From contig CAIVBM010000008.1 in assembly GCA_903904195.1 (NCBI GenBank), forward strand, positions 1 through 34,200: a stretch of 34,200 nucleotides of DNA, given 5' to 3'. This DNA is from an uncultured bacterium. Its GTDB lineage: Bacteria > Patescibacteriota > Minisyncoccia > Phycocordibacterales > UBA9973. A program made the translations under genes and the position numbers. The notes beneath the pieces were generated by a model, which saw only the letters and a program-made list of their open reading frames with translations, searched no databases and was not told where the DNA came from. Positions 9,472-20,769 of this stretch are shown here, piece after piece; position 1 is the first letter of the stretch, and each line of letters starts with the position of its first letter.

Positions 9472-9933
9472 ATGGATTCAATTATATCTACATTTCACAT
9501 AGACTGGAAAATCATTGTTGCTCAAGCGATAAACTTTGTTATTGTTTTTGTTGTTTTATATATTTTCGCTTTAAAGCCACTTTCTAAATTGATGGCAGAA
9601 CGCGCAGAAAAGATAAAACAAGGTTTAGTTGATTCAAAGAAAGCTAATGAATTATTGCAAAAAGCTGGTGAAGAATATAAGGAAAACACAATTAAACTTC
9701 GAAAATTTTCAGTAGATGCTCAAAAAGAACTTCAAAAAGATTTGGAAAAATTAAGAGCAGAAAATATAGAAAGGATAAAAAAAGACGAAGAGGAATATAA
9801 AAAGAAGAGAATGGCGCAAATGGAATTAGACAAGAAAGCTTTAATTGAGTCGGCCACAAAAGAAGTCATATCTTTGGCGATGCTTGCCACAGAGAAATTA
9901 ATTAGTAGTAAGAAAGATTTAAATAATTTATAG
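9472..9933 (+). CDS. atpF: ATP synthase F0 subunit b
   Basis: N-terminal TM followed by charged helix (LKPLSKLMAERAEKIKQGL); operon position. Confidence 0.92.
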   Translation: MDSIISTFHIDWKIIVAQAINFVIVFVVLYIFALKPLSKLMAERAEKIKQGLVDSKKANELLQKAGEEYKENTIKLRKFSVDAQKELQKDLEKLRAENIERIKKDEEEYKKKRMAQMELDKKALIESATKEVISLAMLATEKLISSKKDLNNL

Positions 9934-9944
9934 AATATATTTTA

Positions 9945-10355
9945 ATGTCAGTAACATCAAACAATGACATAGCTCGCGCTATCTACCTTATGTCCAAAGA
10001 TAAGAGTAGTTCGGAGCAGAAAAATATATCTGAAAAAGTGGTTAAATTTTTATTTAAAAAAAGATTATTGTCAAAAGCCCCCGATATATTATTACGGCTT
10101 AAGAAAATAATAAATGGTGAGGAGGGAAGAATAGAAGCGAAAATATCAAGCGTAGAAGCCCTCAGTCATCAGACAAAAACATCCTTGGAGCAAGCTTTAA
10201 AAAAACGTTATTCCGTAAAAGAAGTTACTTTAAAAGAAAATATAGATAAAAAATTATTAGGTGGAATAAAAATAGAAGTGGATGACGAAGTAGTTGACCT
10301 TTCAGTCAAAAATAAAATTAATAAATTACAAGAATATTTAACAAAGACCGTATGA
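9945..10355 (+). CDS. atpH: ATP synthase F1 subunit delta
   Basis: Operon position; C-terminal [29 protein letters not shown] typical of AtpH. Confidence 0.88.
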   Translation: MSVTSNNDIARAIYLMSKDKSSSEQKNISEKVVKFLFKKRLLSKAPDILLRLKKIINGEEGRIEAKISSVEALSHQTKTSLEQALKKRYSVKEVTLKENIDKKLLGGIKIEVDDEVVDLSVKNKINKLQEYLTKTV

Positions 10356-11854
10356 ATAGCAATACAATCGTAGAAAACTTAAAAAAAGAGATAGAAAACT
10401 TTTCACTTCAAATGAAGGTTGAAAAGGTGGGTAAAGTCGTTGAGGTTTTTGATGGTATTGCGAAAGTTTCTGGACTTTCTGATATCAAATCTTCTGAAAT
10501 GGTGACTTTTCCAAACGGTGAGACAGGAGTAGCACTCAACCTCGAAGAAGATGCAGTCGGAGTTATTATCCTTGGTGATTTTTCTAAAATAAAAGAAGGT
10601 GATGAAGTCAAAGCAACAGGAAAAATTCTTGAAATTCCAGTAGGAGACAGTATTTTAGGCCGTGTAGTAAATGCTATCGGAGCGCCTATTGATGGTAAGG
10701 GAGCTATCAAGGCTTCAAAGACATATCCAATTGAAAAAGTGGCTCCAGGAGTCGTCACCAGACAGGCTGTGGATCAAGCCGTCGCTACTGGTATCAAAGT
10801 TATTGATGCCATTATTCCAGTCGGACGTGGACAACGTGAACTCATCATCGGCGACAGACAGACAGGAAAAACAGCTATCGCAATAGATGCTATTTTAAAC
10901 CAAAAAGGCCAAAACATGATTTGTGTTTATGTTTCTATCGGACAAAAAGATTCAAAACTTCGTAAATTAGGAGCACGATTGGAAGCTGGTGGTGCTATGG
11001 ATTACACAGTCATAGTTTCTGCCGGAGCATCTGAAGCAGCATCTATGTCATACATCGCTCCGTATGCTGGAGTATCTATTGCAGAATACTTTATGGATCA
11101 AGGAAAAGATGTGCTCATTATTTACGATGATCTTTCAAAGCACGCCGTGGCTTATCGTGAAATCTCTCTTCTCCTTCGCCGACCACCAGGACGTGAAGCA
11201 TATCCAGGAGACGTTTTCTATTTACACTCTCGTTTATTAGAACGAGCTTGTAGACGAAATGCTAAATATGGAGGTGGTTCTATCACTGCACTTCCTATAG
11301 TAGAGACACAAGCCGGTGACGTGTCTGCATATATTCCTACGAACGTTATTTCTATTACTGATGGACAGATTTTCTTGGAGACAGATCTTTTCTACAAAGG
11401 TATTCGTCCAGCAGTCAACGTCGGTCTTTCCGTCTCTCGTGTTGGTTCTAGTGCGCAAATAAAAGGAATGAAGAAAGTTGCTGGAACATTAAAACTTGAC
11501 CTTGCGCAGTTCCGTGAACTTGAAGCGTTTGCTCAATTCGGTTCAGACCTTGATGAGTCCACAAAGAAACAGCTTGAGCGTGGTAAAAGAGCTGTTGAAG
11601 TTTTGAAACAGCTTCAATATTCTCCTATTAAAATTGAGAATCAAATCGTTACTTTGTACGCTCTCACCAAGGGTTATATGGATGATGTTGCAATTGATAA
11701 GATAAAAGAATTTGAAAATGGACTTGTGGAATATTGTGAACGTCATGCAAAAGTTTTCTACAAAGAAATCAAAGAGTCCAAGATGTGGACAGACAAAGGT
11801 GAAATGGAATTAAAAAAGGCTATTGCGGATTTCAAAGTAGGCTTCAGTAAGTAA
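10352..11854 (+). CDS. atpA: ATP synthase F1 subunit alpha
   Basis: [47 protein letters not shown]. Confidence 0.98.
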   Translation: MNSNTIVENLKKEIENFSLQMKVEKVGKVVEVFDGIAKVSGLSDIKSSEMVTFPNGETGVALNLEEDAVGVIILGDFSKIKEGDEVKATGKILEIPVGDSILGRVVNAIGAPIDGKGAIKASKTYPIEKVAPGVVTRQAVDQAVATGIKVIDAIIPVGRGQRELIIGDRQTGKTAIAIDAILNQKGQNMICVYVSIGQKDSKLRKLGARLEAGGAMDYTVIVSAGASEAASMSYIAPYAGVSIAEYFMDQGKDVLIIYDDLSKHAVAYREISLLLRRPPGREAYPGDVFYLHSRLLERACRRNAKYGGGSITALPIVETQAGDVSAYIPTNVISITDGQIFLETDLFYKGIRPAVNVGLSVSRVGSSAQIKGMKKVAGTLKLDLAQFRELEAFAQFGSDLDESTKKQLERGKRAVEVLKQLQYSPIKIENQIVTLYALTKGYMDDVAIDKIKEFENGLVEYCERHAKVFYKEIKESKMWTDKGEMELKKAIADFKVGFSK

Positions 11855-11862
11855 AATAATTT

Positions 11863-12774
11863 ATGGCAGGGACAAAAGAAATCAAAAGAAGAATAAAGAG
11901 TGTGAAGAACACAAAAAAGATCACCAAAGCGATGGAGCTGGTGGCTGCTAGTAAGATGAAGCGAGCCGTTTCTTCTACTCTGGCTTCACGTTTATATGCA
12001 GGATATTCTTCTGAAATTCTTTCTTCTATAGCAAAAAATATCGAGGAAAATTACCACCCGCTTTTCACTGAAAGAGAAAAGAAGGGTGAAGAGAAAAAGA
12101 ATGTTTTACTCGTGCTTATTACTTCAAACAGAGGTTTGTGTGGAGCTTATAATGCGCAAGTTATAAAGAAAACCATTGCATTTTTAAAAAGTCAGAATAT
12201 AAATTTGGAAGTTGTTTCAGTCGGTAAAAAAGGAGATGTGGCAATGCGCAGACTAGGCATAAATGTTATCGCTTCTTTTACAGATTTGAGCGACAAGATT
12301 TCTTTATCTGAAATTCTTCCAATTTCAAAATTAACAATAGACGAATATACACTTCTTCATTACGATAAAATTTTAGTGGCTTACACTGATTTCGTTTCAG
12401 CTTTGACTCAAAGACCTAACATTAAACAAATCCTCCCCGTTTCTAAAATGAAAGTACAAGAACTGATAGATAATTTAGAAAAAGATAAATCCGGAGAAAA
12501 AGCAGAAGACAAAAAAGTAAATTATCTGATAGAGGGGGACATGGAAACACTTATCGGGTCACTTGCGGAAAAGATAACGAGGATGCAAATATATCAAATG
12601 TTTCTAGAATCAAATGCTTCAGAACAATCCAGTAGAATGATCGCCATGAAAAACGCCTCAGATGCTTCAGGAGAAATGATAGATGATTTGACTCTAATGT
12701 TTAACAAAGCAAGACAAAGCAACATTACAAGAGAGATATCGGAAATAAGCGCAGGTATGGCAAGTGTAAGTTAA
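11863..12774 (+). CDS. atpG: ATP synthase F1 subunit gamma
   Basis: KEIKRRIKSVKNTKKITKAMELVAASKMKRA; TSNRGLCGAYN; C-terminal NKARQSNITREISEISAG. Confidence 0.97.
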   Translation: MAGTKEIKRRIKSVKNTKKITKAMELVAASKMKRAVSSTLASRLYAGYSSEILSSIAKNIEENYHPLFTEREKKGEEKKNVLLVLITSNRGLCGAYNAQVIKKTIAFLKSQNINLEVVSVGKKGDVAMRRLGINVIASFTDLSDKISLSEILPISKLTIDEYTLLHYDKILVAYTDFVSALTQRPNIKQILPVSKMKVQELIDNLEKDKSGEKAEDKKVNYLIEGDMETLIGSLAEKITRMQIYQMFLESNASEQSSRMIAMKNASDASGEMIDDLTLMFNKARQSNITREISEISAGMASVS

Positions 12775-12797
12775 TGATAGTATATTATAAATATGAA

Positions 12798-14254
<1,457 letters not shown>

Positions 14255-14405
14255 AAATTAAATAGTTCTTGAGAAAAGCCTTGCGCAGAAGCTTAGAAAA
14301 TAAAAATGGTAATCCATTTATTATTTTCTTGAGCGACGAGCAGTTCGCTGGCGAAGCAACGCCCAGATAGATTGCTTTTCGAGAGAAGCTATTTGATTTT
14401 TAAAA
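14255..14405. repeat. Structured repeat element copy B, inverted relative to copy A
   Basis: Reverse complement aligns along most of copy A; 37-nt core identical. Confidence 0.85.
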
Positions 14406-14412
14406 TAATTTT

Positions 14413-14862
14413 ATGTCAACAAAACAATTAAAATTAAAAATAATCACTCCAGAACGACTTGTTTTGGAAGAAATGATAGACCAAGTCACTTTGCCAACCA
14501 TCGAAGGCGAAGTCACTATTTTGCCAGACCATATTCCCCTTATTGCTGGTTTGTCTTCAGGAGACATTGTGGCTTTTACCAGTGGTGAACATGTGCCGAT
14601 GGCTGTCGTGGGTGGATTTGTGGAAGTAAAGAAGAATAAAAATAAAATCACCGAAGTAGCCGTCTTGGCTGATTTTGCTGAAACTATGAACGAACTCTCC
14701 GAAGAAAAAATAGCTCAGGCAAAAGCTCGCGCCGAAGAATTGAAAAAGCAGATGGAAAACAAAGACCATGTTGACTTTGAACATTTCGAAGCCGAACTCG
14801 AACGTTCTCTCACTCGCATCAAAATTGCCGACAAATGGCGAACGAGAAAGTATAGGAAATAA
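14413..14862 (+). CDS. atpC: ATP synthase F1 subunit epsilon
   Basis: LKIITPERLVLEEMIDQVTLPTIEGEVTILPDHIPLIAGL. Confidence 0.95.
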   Translation: MSTKQLKLKIITPERLVLEEMIDQVTLPTIEGEVTILPDHIPLIAGLSSGDIVAFTSGEHVPMAVVGGFVEVKKNKNKITEVAVLADFAETMNELSEEKIAQAKARAEELKKQMENKDHVDFEHFEAELERSLTRIKIADKWRTRKYRK

Positions 14863-14977
14863 AACCTTATATTTGCTTGATTTTTTAATTTTTTAGTGAT
14901 AGTTTCAACTCGAAGGCGTTTGTTCAAGCCTTGTGGCTTTTTGTCAATTTAAACAACCAACACAAGAAGGGGTAAAT

Positions 14978-16021
14978 ATGAATATGAGACAAGGGTTAGA
15001 GCTTAGGCAGGTTCCAACAACGTTCATCATCGGTGATAGTTTGCATGCGAGGCATATGCGTCGTTTTGCCAAACGATTAGCGGGGACAACGTATCCGGTT
15101 CTTATAAGCGGGGAAACCGGAGTGGGAAAAGAAGTTGCCGCCATGGAGATTCACAGGCACGAGCAATCAGATGTTCCATTTGTTCCGGTGAATTGCTCTG
15201 CTCTCAGCCGTGATCTTTTTGAGAGCGAAATGTTTGGTCATAGGAAGGGTTCGTTTACGGGTGCAGTTGATGACAGGGAAGGTTTCCTAGAGTCGGCCGG
15301 AGATGGAATGGTTTTTCTTGATGAAGTAGGGACTTTGTCTCTTGCTTTACAAGTGAAACTCCTTCGCGTTCTGCAGGATGGAAAATTCAATCCGGTTGGT
15401 GAAAGGCGGCAGATTCAAATGAAAGCTAGAGTTGTTGCCGCGACCAATATCGACCTGCAAGAGTCAATACGGAAAGGAGAGTTTCGTTCGGATCTCTTCT
15501 ACCGTCTGAACGTAATCCTGTTCAATGTCCCACCCTTACGAAAGCGCTTGGAGGACTTGCCGTTGCTCGTTGAGTACTTTCTTCAAAAGGAGGGTTTGTC
15601 GAAAAAGTTTACGGCGAGCGCCTTAGTAGCAATGGGCAGCTATGACTGGCCGGGCAATATCCGCCAACTTGGAAACATTGTCCGCCGAGCAGTGTTCTTG
15701 GCTGATGAATGTGAACAGGTTGGTGTAGAACACATTAAGCTGTGCATCGAAGAAGCTGGGACGGACGGCGACGGAAGTAGTAAGAATGTTTGTCCTGATT
15801 CTTTTGTTGAGAAAGCTGCAACTAACGGAAGGTTTCCAACCTTACGGGAAGTGAAGAAGGTCTACTTGTGCGAACTTCTTAAACGAACCGGAGGAAACAT
15901 GACAAGAAGTAGTCGAATATCAGGTTTGACACTCAGGTCAATGAGAAATTGGGTTAGGTCGTTTGGTTTAAAAGATCTAGTTCGCTCAATCAAGAAAGAA
16001 GTAGAAGAAAAATTCACATAA
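14978..16021 (+). CDS. Sigma-54-dependent-type AAA+ transcriptional activator with Fis-type HTH
   Basis: GETGVGKE (Walker A), KGSFTGA (GAFTGA loop), GMVFLDEVGTL (Walker B), FRSDLFYRLNV, YDWPGNIRQL, C-terminal HTH; SD AAGAAGGGG before ATG 14978. Confidence 0.9.
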   Translation: MNMRQGLELRQVPTTFIIGDSLHARHMRRFAKRLAGTTYPVLISGETGVGKEVAAMEIHRHEQSDVPFVPVNCSALSRDLFESEMFGHRKGSFTGAVDDREGFLESAGDGMVFLDEVGTLSLALQVKLLRVLQDGKFNPVGERRQIQMKARVVAATNIDLQESIRKGEFRSDLFYRLNVILFNVPPLRKRLEDLPLLVEYFLQKEGLSKKFTASALVAMGSYDWPGNIRQLGNIVRRAVFLADECEQVGVEHIKLCIEEAGTDGDGSSKNVCPDSFVEKAATNGRFPTLREVKKVYLCELLKRTGGNMTRSSRISGLTLRSMRNWVRSFGLKDLVRSIKKEVEEKFT

Positions 16022-16038
16022 CAGAAAGGAAAATATTC

Positions 16039-16080
16039 AAGAACCGGAAAAGGACGCAGGCGCGGCCGCCGGTTCTTTTT
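16039..16080 (+). terminator. Intrinsic terminator
   Basis: AAGAACCGG...CCGGTTCTT followed by T-run. Confidence 0.8.
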
Positions 16081-16116
16081 CATTTGTGTTATAGTATAAT
16101 CGTTTAATAAAATAAC

Positions 16117-16821
16117 ATGTCAAAATTTTACGTTGTGGCGACGCCGATAGGAAACATGGGGGACATCACGTTTCGCGCGATTGAGACGCTGAAGGGCGTG
16201 GATTTGATATTATGCGAAGATACTCGGCAGACTAAAAAAATTTTGGAAAAATACGCAATAAACAAGGAGACTCTGAGCTATCCGTCAGACGATGTGGCGG
16301 GGAAGGGTTATGTGTTCGGCAAGAATGAAAAATTAGATAAAATTTTCAGGCTTTTATACGAAGGTAAAAATCTGGCGCTGGTGTCAGACGCCGGCACGCC
16401 CACAATATCCGATCCGGGCGCGATGCTTGTTTCTAAAATAAAAGAAAAATTTACAAATGAAGAAGTGCAAGTGATTCCGATTCCCGGAGCGTCAGCCGTG
16501 ATAGCCGCACTCTCGGCTTCCGGATTGCCGACTCACGAATTTACTTTTCTGGGATTTCTTCCGCACAAAAAAGGCAGAGAAACTCTGTTTAAGGAAATCG
16601 CAATTTCCGAGCGCACGATGGTATTTTATGAATCTCCGCACAGGATTTTGAAAACTTTAGAATCGCTTGTGAAATTTTGCCCAGATAAAAAAATCTGCGT
16701 CGCCCGCGAACTGACAAAAATTTACGAGGAATTCAAAACAGGCACACCGGTAGAAATTCTAGAATATTTTAATAAGAATACCGAAAAGCAAAGAGGTGAG
16801 TTTACCGTTATTGTCTCCTAA
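16117..16821 (+). CDS. rsmI: 16S rRNA (cytidine(1402)-2'-O)-methyltransferase
   Basis: FYVVATPIGNMGDITFRAIETLKGVDLILCEDTRQTKKIL, LVSDAGTPTISDPGAMLV, IPGASAVIAALSASGLPTHEFTFLGFLP. Confidence 0.96.
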   Translation: MSKFYVVATPIGNMGDITFRAIETLKGVDLILCEDTRQTKKILEKYAINKETLSYPSDDVAGKGYVFGKNEKLDKIFRLLYEGKNLALVSDAGTPTISDPGAMLVSKIKEKFTNEEVQVIPIPGASAVIAALSASGLPTHEFTFLGFLPHKKGRETLFKEIAISERTMVFYESPHRILKTLESLVKFCPDKKICVARELTKIYEEFKTGTPVEILEYFNKNTEKQRGEFTVIVS

Positions 16822-16850
16822 AAATAGCTAGGCAAGACCTAGCTATTTTT
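16820..16850. terminator. Bidirectional terminator between convergent genes
   Basis: AAAAATAGCTAGG-caaga-CCTAGCTATTTTT. Confidence 0.85.
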
Positions 16851-17172
16851 ATTTATTCAAATTGTGCTTCAGACATGTAATGATAGACCAATCAAATTTT
16901 CCCTTGGACGCGAGGTATTTCATTTTGTCTAAAGCCCAGATAGCGTCGTCTAGGACTTCATTACAAGCTTGGTAGAGCATCTTTGCTTCTTTTGCTAATT
17001 TATTATATGCATATCTACCGGTGTAAAAATCTTTTGGCATTTTTTCCCAACCATTCATTTTATAATAACAATTCACGATTTCATGAACAGGGTTTACGGC
17101 AGATTTGTGTTTTTGTAAGTTGGCTAAATATCCTGCAAACGGGTTCTTTAGATTGTTTTCTATGTCATTCAT
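16849..17172 (-). CDS. Hypothetical protein (107 aa)
   Basis: Stand-alone ORF, convergent with rsmI and ending in a shared terminator; no motif recognised. Confidence 0.6.
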   Translation of the reverse strand: MNDIENNLKNPFAGYLANLQKHKSAVNPVHEIVNCYYKMNGWEKMPKDFYTGRYAYNKLAKEAKMLYQACNEVLDDAIWALDKMKYLASKGKFDWSIITCLKHNLNK

Positions 17173-17208
17173 CCTTTGATTTTAGCATAAATATGATAAC
17201 ATAGGCTC

Positions 17209-18222
17209 ATGGGTATTTTCACTAAAAAATTAGGCATAGATTTGGGAACAGCCAACACCTTGGTTTTTTTACCTGGCAAAGGAATTATCCTAAACGAGCC
17301 TTCTGTCGTAGCTGTTTCTGAACAAGACAATAAAATTCTAGCTATTGGTTTTGAAGCAAAAGACATGATAGGTAAAACTCCAGAATCCATCATCACTTAT
17401 TGTCCGATGAAAGACGGAGTGATAGCGGACTATAGAGTGACAGAGGCGATGCTTCGTTATTTTATAAATAAAGCGATGGGAAAGTTTAATTTATTTAAAC
17501 CTGATGTGATGGTTTCTGTTCCAGCTGGAGTCACGAGTACAGAAAGACGAGCCGTGATTGAGGCAGCAATTCGCGCTGGAGCAAAGAATGCTTATGTGGT
17601 TAAAGAGCCCATCTTGGCAGCTATCGGTGCAGGGATTCCTATTTATGAATCTAGAGGTCATATGGTGGTAGACATAGGTGGAGGTACGACGGACGTGGCG
17701 GTGATATCTCTCGGAGGAATAGTGTCCTCAAAGTCTGTGAAATGTGCTGGAAATAAAATAGATGCTGCGATAGCTGATTACATCAAGAAAACTTTTAATC
17801 TTGCGATAGGTGACAGGACGGCTGAAGAAGTCAAAATCAAAATCGGTGCAGCAGTTTTGCTCGAAGAAGAATTGAGTGTGACGATAAAAGGACGAGATTT
17901 CATTCAAGGCTTGCCTCGTTCAGCGCGAGTGGGTACAAATGAAATAGTGCGCGCAATAGACGGAGAATTAAAACAAATTATCAAGGCTATTAAAGATGTG
18001 TTGCAAGAAACTCCGCCAGAACTAGCTTCAGATATTATTGATCAAGGTATCATTATGACTGGAGGTTCTTCTCAATTACGAAATTTCACTGACTTGGTTT
18101 ATCGTAAGACAGGGGTAAAGGCGATGCTAGCCGAAGATCCTCTATTTTGTGTGGTTAAAGGCACGGGTATAGCTCTAGAACATTTGGATGTGTATAAGAA
18201 AGCTGTTTTAAGTAAAAAATAA
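17209..18222 (+). CDS. mreB: Rod shape-determining actin-like protein MreB
   Basis: KKLGIDLGTANTLVFLPGKGIILNEPSVVA, VVDIGGGTTDVAVISLGGIV, IIMTGGSSQLRNF. Confidence 0.96.
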   Translation: MGIFTKKLGIDLGTANTLVFLPGKGIILNEPSVVAVSEQDNKILAIGFEAKDMIGKTPESIITYCPMKDGVIADYRVTEAMLRYFINKAMGKFNLFKPDVMVSVPAGVTSTERRAVIEAAIRAGAKNAYVVKEPILAAIGAGIPIYESRGHMVVDIGGGTTDVAVISLGGIVSSKSVKCAGNKIDAAIADYIKKTFNLAIGDRTAEEVKIKIGAAVLLEEELSVTIKGRDFIQGLPRSARVGTNEIVRAIDGELKQIIKAIKDVLQETPPELASDIIDQGIIMTGGSSQLRNFTDLVYRKTGVKAMLAEDPLFCVVKGTGIALEHLDVYKKAVLSKK

Positions 18223-18225
18223 GTT

Positions 18226-18291
18226 CTTTAAAAATTTGAAATAATACTTTTAAAAACCCGCTTTTAAAAGCACTATTTCAAATTTTTAAAG
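18226..18291. repeat. Long palindrome between mreB and the holB-like gene
   Basis: CTTTAAAAATTTGAAATAATACTTTTAAAA ... TTTTAAAAGCACTATTTCAAATTTTTAAAG, 28/30 complementary. Confidence 0.85.
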
Positions 18292-18299
18292 CCAAGATT

Positions 18300-19070
18300 A
18301 TGCTTTCAAAACATTTAGATAAAAATAATTTACATCACGCATATCTCATAGAAGGAGATAGGGAAAAAGTTGTTCCTGAAATTTTAAAATTTTGTGAAAG
18401 CTTGGATATAAAGACTTCTGGCAATCCTGACTTTTGTCATATATCAATTGATAATTTTAAAATTGAAGAAGCTTTAAATCTTCGTGGTATGGGAAGTAAT
18501 AAAGGTTTTTCTCAAGGTAAAAAAGTATTTATTGTCAGTTCAAATAGTTTTACTCTTGATGCTCAAGGCACGTTGTTAAAGATGTTTGAAGAGCCGATAG
18601 AAAATACGCATTTTTTCTTAGTTATGCCTGACACGAGTTCTCTTTTAAAAACTCTTATTTCAAGGTTTTACCTAATTTCAGCTAGGCAAGGCCTAGCTGA
18701 AGAAGAGATAAAAGATGCAGAGAAATTTATTAGTATGCCCTTAAGAAACAGAATTGATTTTATTAAAGAATTATTAATTGAATCTGAAAATGAAGACGGA
18801 GAGGGTAATGAAATAGTTGCTCTAGATTCTACTCGTTCAAAAGCCTTAAAATTTTTAAATGCACTCGAAAGTTCTATGCAAAACAAGTTTCTAAAAAATT
18901 ATTCAGGCTTAACCCTTCCCGGAGTACCGGTTGGGACCCACACCGTTCAAAATTCTTTAGAAACTTGTTTTGCGCACATTTTTAAAGTTCGTGAGTTTCT
19001 ACGAATGCCAGGAAGCTCAGCAAAAACTTTGATGGAATCGGTGGCTTTGATTATTCCAGAGAAAATATGA
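18300..19070 (+). CDS. DNA polymerase III delta'-like subunit
   Basis: HHAYLIEGD, KKVFIVSSNSFTLDAQGTLLKMFEEPIENTHFFLV, LISRFY. Confidence 0.78.
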   Translation: MLSKHLDKNNLHHAYLIEGDREKVVPEILKFCESLDIKTSGNPDFCHISIDNFKIEEALNLRGMGSNKGFSQGKKVFIVSSNSFTLDAQGTLLKMFEEPIENTHFFLVMPDTSSLLKTLISRFYLISARQGLAEEEIKDAEKFISMPLRNRIDFIKELLIESENEDGEGNEIVALDSTRSKALKFLNALESSMQNKFLKNYSGLTLPGVPVGTHTVQNSLETCFAHIFKVREFLRMPGSSAKTLMESVALIIPEKI

Positions 19071-19076
19071 TATAGT
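19068..19076 (+). promoter_or_regulatory. frr extended -10 TGaTATAGT, 6 nt before ATG
   Basis: Overlaps stop codon of upstream gene; ATG at 19083. Confidence 0.6.
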
Positions 19077-19082
19077 AGGACC

Positions 19083-19634
19083 ATGCAATATAATTTTTCA
19101 GTTTTTAAGACAGAATTAAAAAAAGTAGGAGATTTTCTGGCTAAAGAATACAGCCAATTAAACATAGGCCGAGCTTCACCGATGGTGCTAGATGGTGTGT
19201 CTGTGGAGTCTTATGGTTCTCGTGTTCCGTTAAAAAATGTTGCAAATATAAACATTGAAGATCCAAAGACTTTACGCATTGCGCCTTGGGATAAAAGTCA
19301 GGTTAAGGAAATAGAAAAAGCGATTGTGGCTTCTAACCTCGGATTGTCTGTGGCTACTGATGACCTAGGTATCAGAGTTATTTTTCCTCAATTGACTACA
19401 GAGACAAGGCAATCACTCGTAAAAGTGCTTAAAGAAAAATTAGAAGAACAGAGGATTACCGTACGTCGAGAACGAGAACGAATTTGGAAAGATGTTGAAG
19501 ATAAAGAAAAATCAGGTAAATTGACTGAAGATGAAAAATTTAAGGCAAAAAATGAATTGCAAAAAATTATTGATGAAATAAATAGAAATCTAGAAACAAA
19601 TTTTGAGAAAAAACAAAAAGAAGTGATGGGGTAG
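19083..19634 (+). CDS. frr: Ribosome recycling factor
   Basis: NIGRASPMVLDGVSVESYGSRVPLKNVANI, RIAPWDKSQVKEIEKAI. Confidence 0.96.
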   Translation: MQYNFSVFKTELKKVGDFLAKEYSQLNIGRASPMVLDGVSVESYGSRVPLKNVANINIEDPKTLRIAPWDKSQVKEIEKAIVASNLGLSVATDDLGIRVIFPQLTTETRQSLVKVLKEKLEEQRITVRRERERIWKDVEDKEKSGKLTEDEKFKAKNELQKIIDEINRNLETNFEKKQKEVMG

Positions 19635-19668
19635 AGACAATTACGAATTAATAATTACGAATTAGGAA

Positions 19669-20769
19669 TTGAATATCGTTATATTTATAATAATACTTCT
19701 CGTTCTCGTACTCGTCCACGAGTTTGGGCATTTTTTTACTGCAAAAAAGTTTGGAATTCGTGTGGATGAATTTGGTTTTGGTTTTCCGCCGAAAGTTTTT
19801 GGCTATAAATATGGAGAAACAGAATATAGCCTTAATCTGTTACCCATAGGTGGTTTCGTTAAAATTTTTGGTGAAGATCCTAATGAAGAAAATACAAATG
19901 GACTAGATGCCGGTAGAAGTTTTGTAAATAAAGCAAAATGGAAACAAGCGATAGTTTTGTGCGCAGGGGTAATTGCAAATCTTTTACTTGCATGGCTGTT
20001 ATTTTCTATTGGTTTTATGTCCGGACTTCCGACATCCGTTAGTGGAGAATCAGCTGGTTATAAGTTAGACAATATCAATCTGACTGTTGTTTCCGTCTTA
20101 GAAAAATCTCCCGCTCAAATGGCTGGGCTTAGGTCTGGTGATAAGATCGTTACTCTTGCAAATGGTAAAGATTCTGTTTCGGATATAAATCCGGATACTT
20201 TAAAATCTTTCATTCTTTCTCATGGTAATAAAGAAATTAATATTGGATATATGCGTGGACAAAATAAAGAAATTATTTCCACTGTTATTATTCCAACGAT
20301 AAATAAGACAAATAAACAGCCAGAAATAGGCATATCTATGGACATGATCGGTACGGTCAAATTACCCTTTTTTACAGCACTTAAAGAGGGAATGGCTCTG
20401 ACTTGGTTTATCACTAAAGGCACTGTTTTAGGGCTTTATACGCTTATTGTAGAGGGTTTACAGGGTAAAGGTAGCTTTTCATCGGTTACCGGACCCGTCG
20501 GGATGGTAGGCATTGTGGGTGATGCTTATCAATTTGGTTTTGTCTATCTTTTGTCTTTTATGGCTCTCATTTCCATTAATCTTGCAGTTATAAATTTATT
20601 GCCATTTCCGGCGCTTGATGGCGGAAGACTTTTCTTTTTATTAATTGAAAAAATTAAAGGTTCGCGGATAAATCCTAAAATTGCCAACACTGTGAATATG
20701 ATCGGTTTCTGTATTTTGATAATTTTAATGCTGGCTGTCACCTATCATGATGTTGTGAAGTTGCTCTGA
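19669..20769 (+). CDS. rseP: RseP-like site-2 (M50) membrane metalloprotease, TTG start
   Basis: VLVHEFGHFFTAKKFGI (HExxH), PDZ region, INLLPFPALDGGRLFF. Confidence 0.93.
   Translation: MNIVIFIIILLVLVLVHEFGHFFTAKKFGIRVDEFGFGFPPKVFGYKYGETEYSLNLLPIGGFVKIFGEDPNEENTNGLDAGRSFVNKAKWKQAIVLCAGVIANLLLAWLLFSIGFMSGLPTSVSGESAGYKLDNINLTVVSVLEKSPAQMAGLRSGDKIVTLANGKDSVSDINPDTLKSFILSHGNKEINIGYMRGQNKEIISTVIIPTINKTNKQPEIGISMDMIGTVKLPFFTALKEGMALTWFITKGTVLGLYTLIVEGLQGKGSFSSVTGPVGMVGIVGDAYQFGFVYLLSFMALISINLAVINLLPFPALDGGRLFFLLIEKIKGSRINPKIANTVNMIGFCILIILMLAVTYHDVVKLL

Noticed and set aside
14933-14977. Upstream start of the sigma-54-type activator in the ORF track
   Set aside because: Covers the leader hairpins; SD AAGAAGGGG precedes ATG 14978
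19634-19668. AATTACGAATTAATAATTACGAATTAGGAATT short tandem repeat checked as a CRISPR-like or iteron array
   Set aside because: Only about two 10-bp units without spacers; looks like a simple intergenic repeat between frr and rseP
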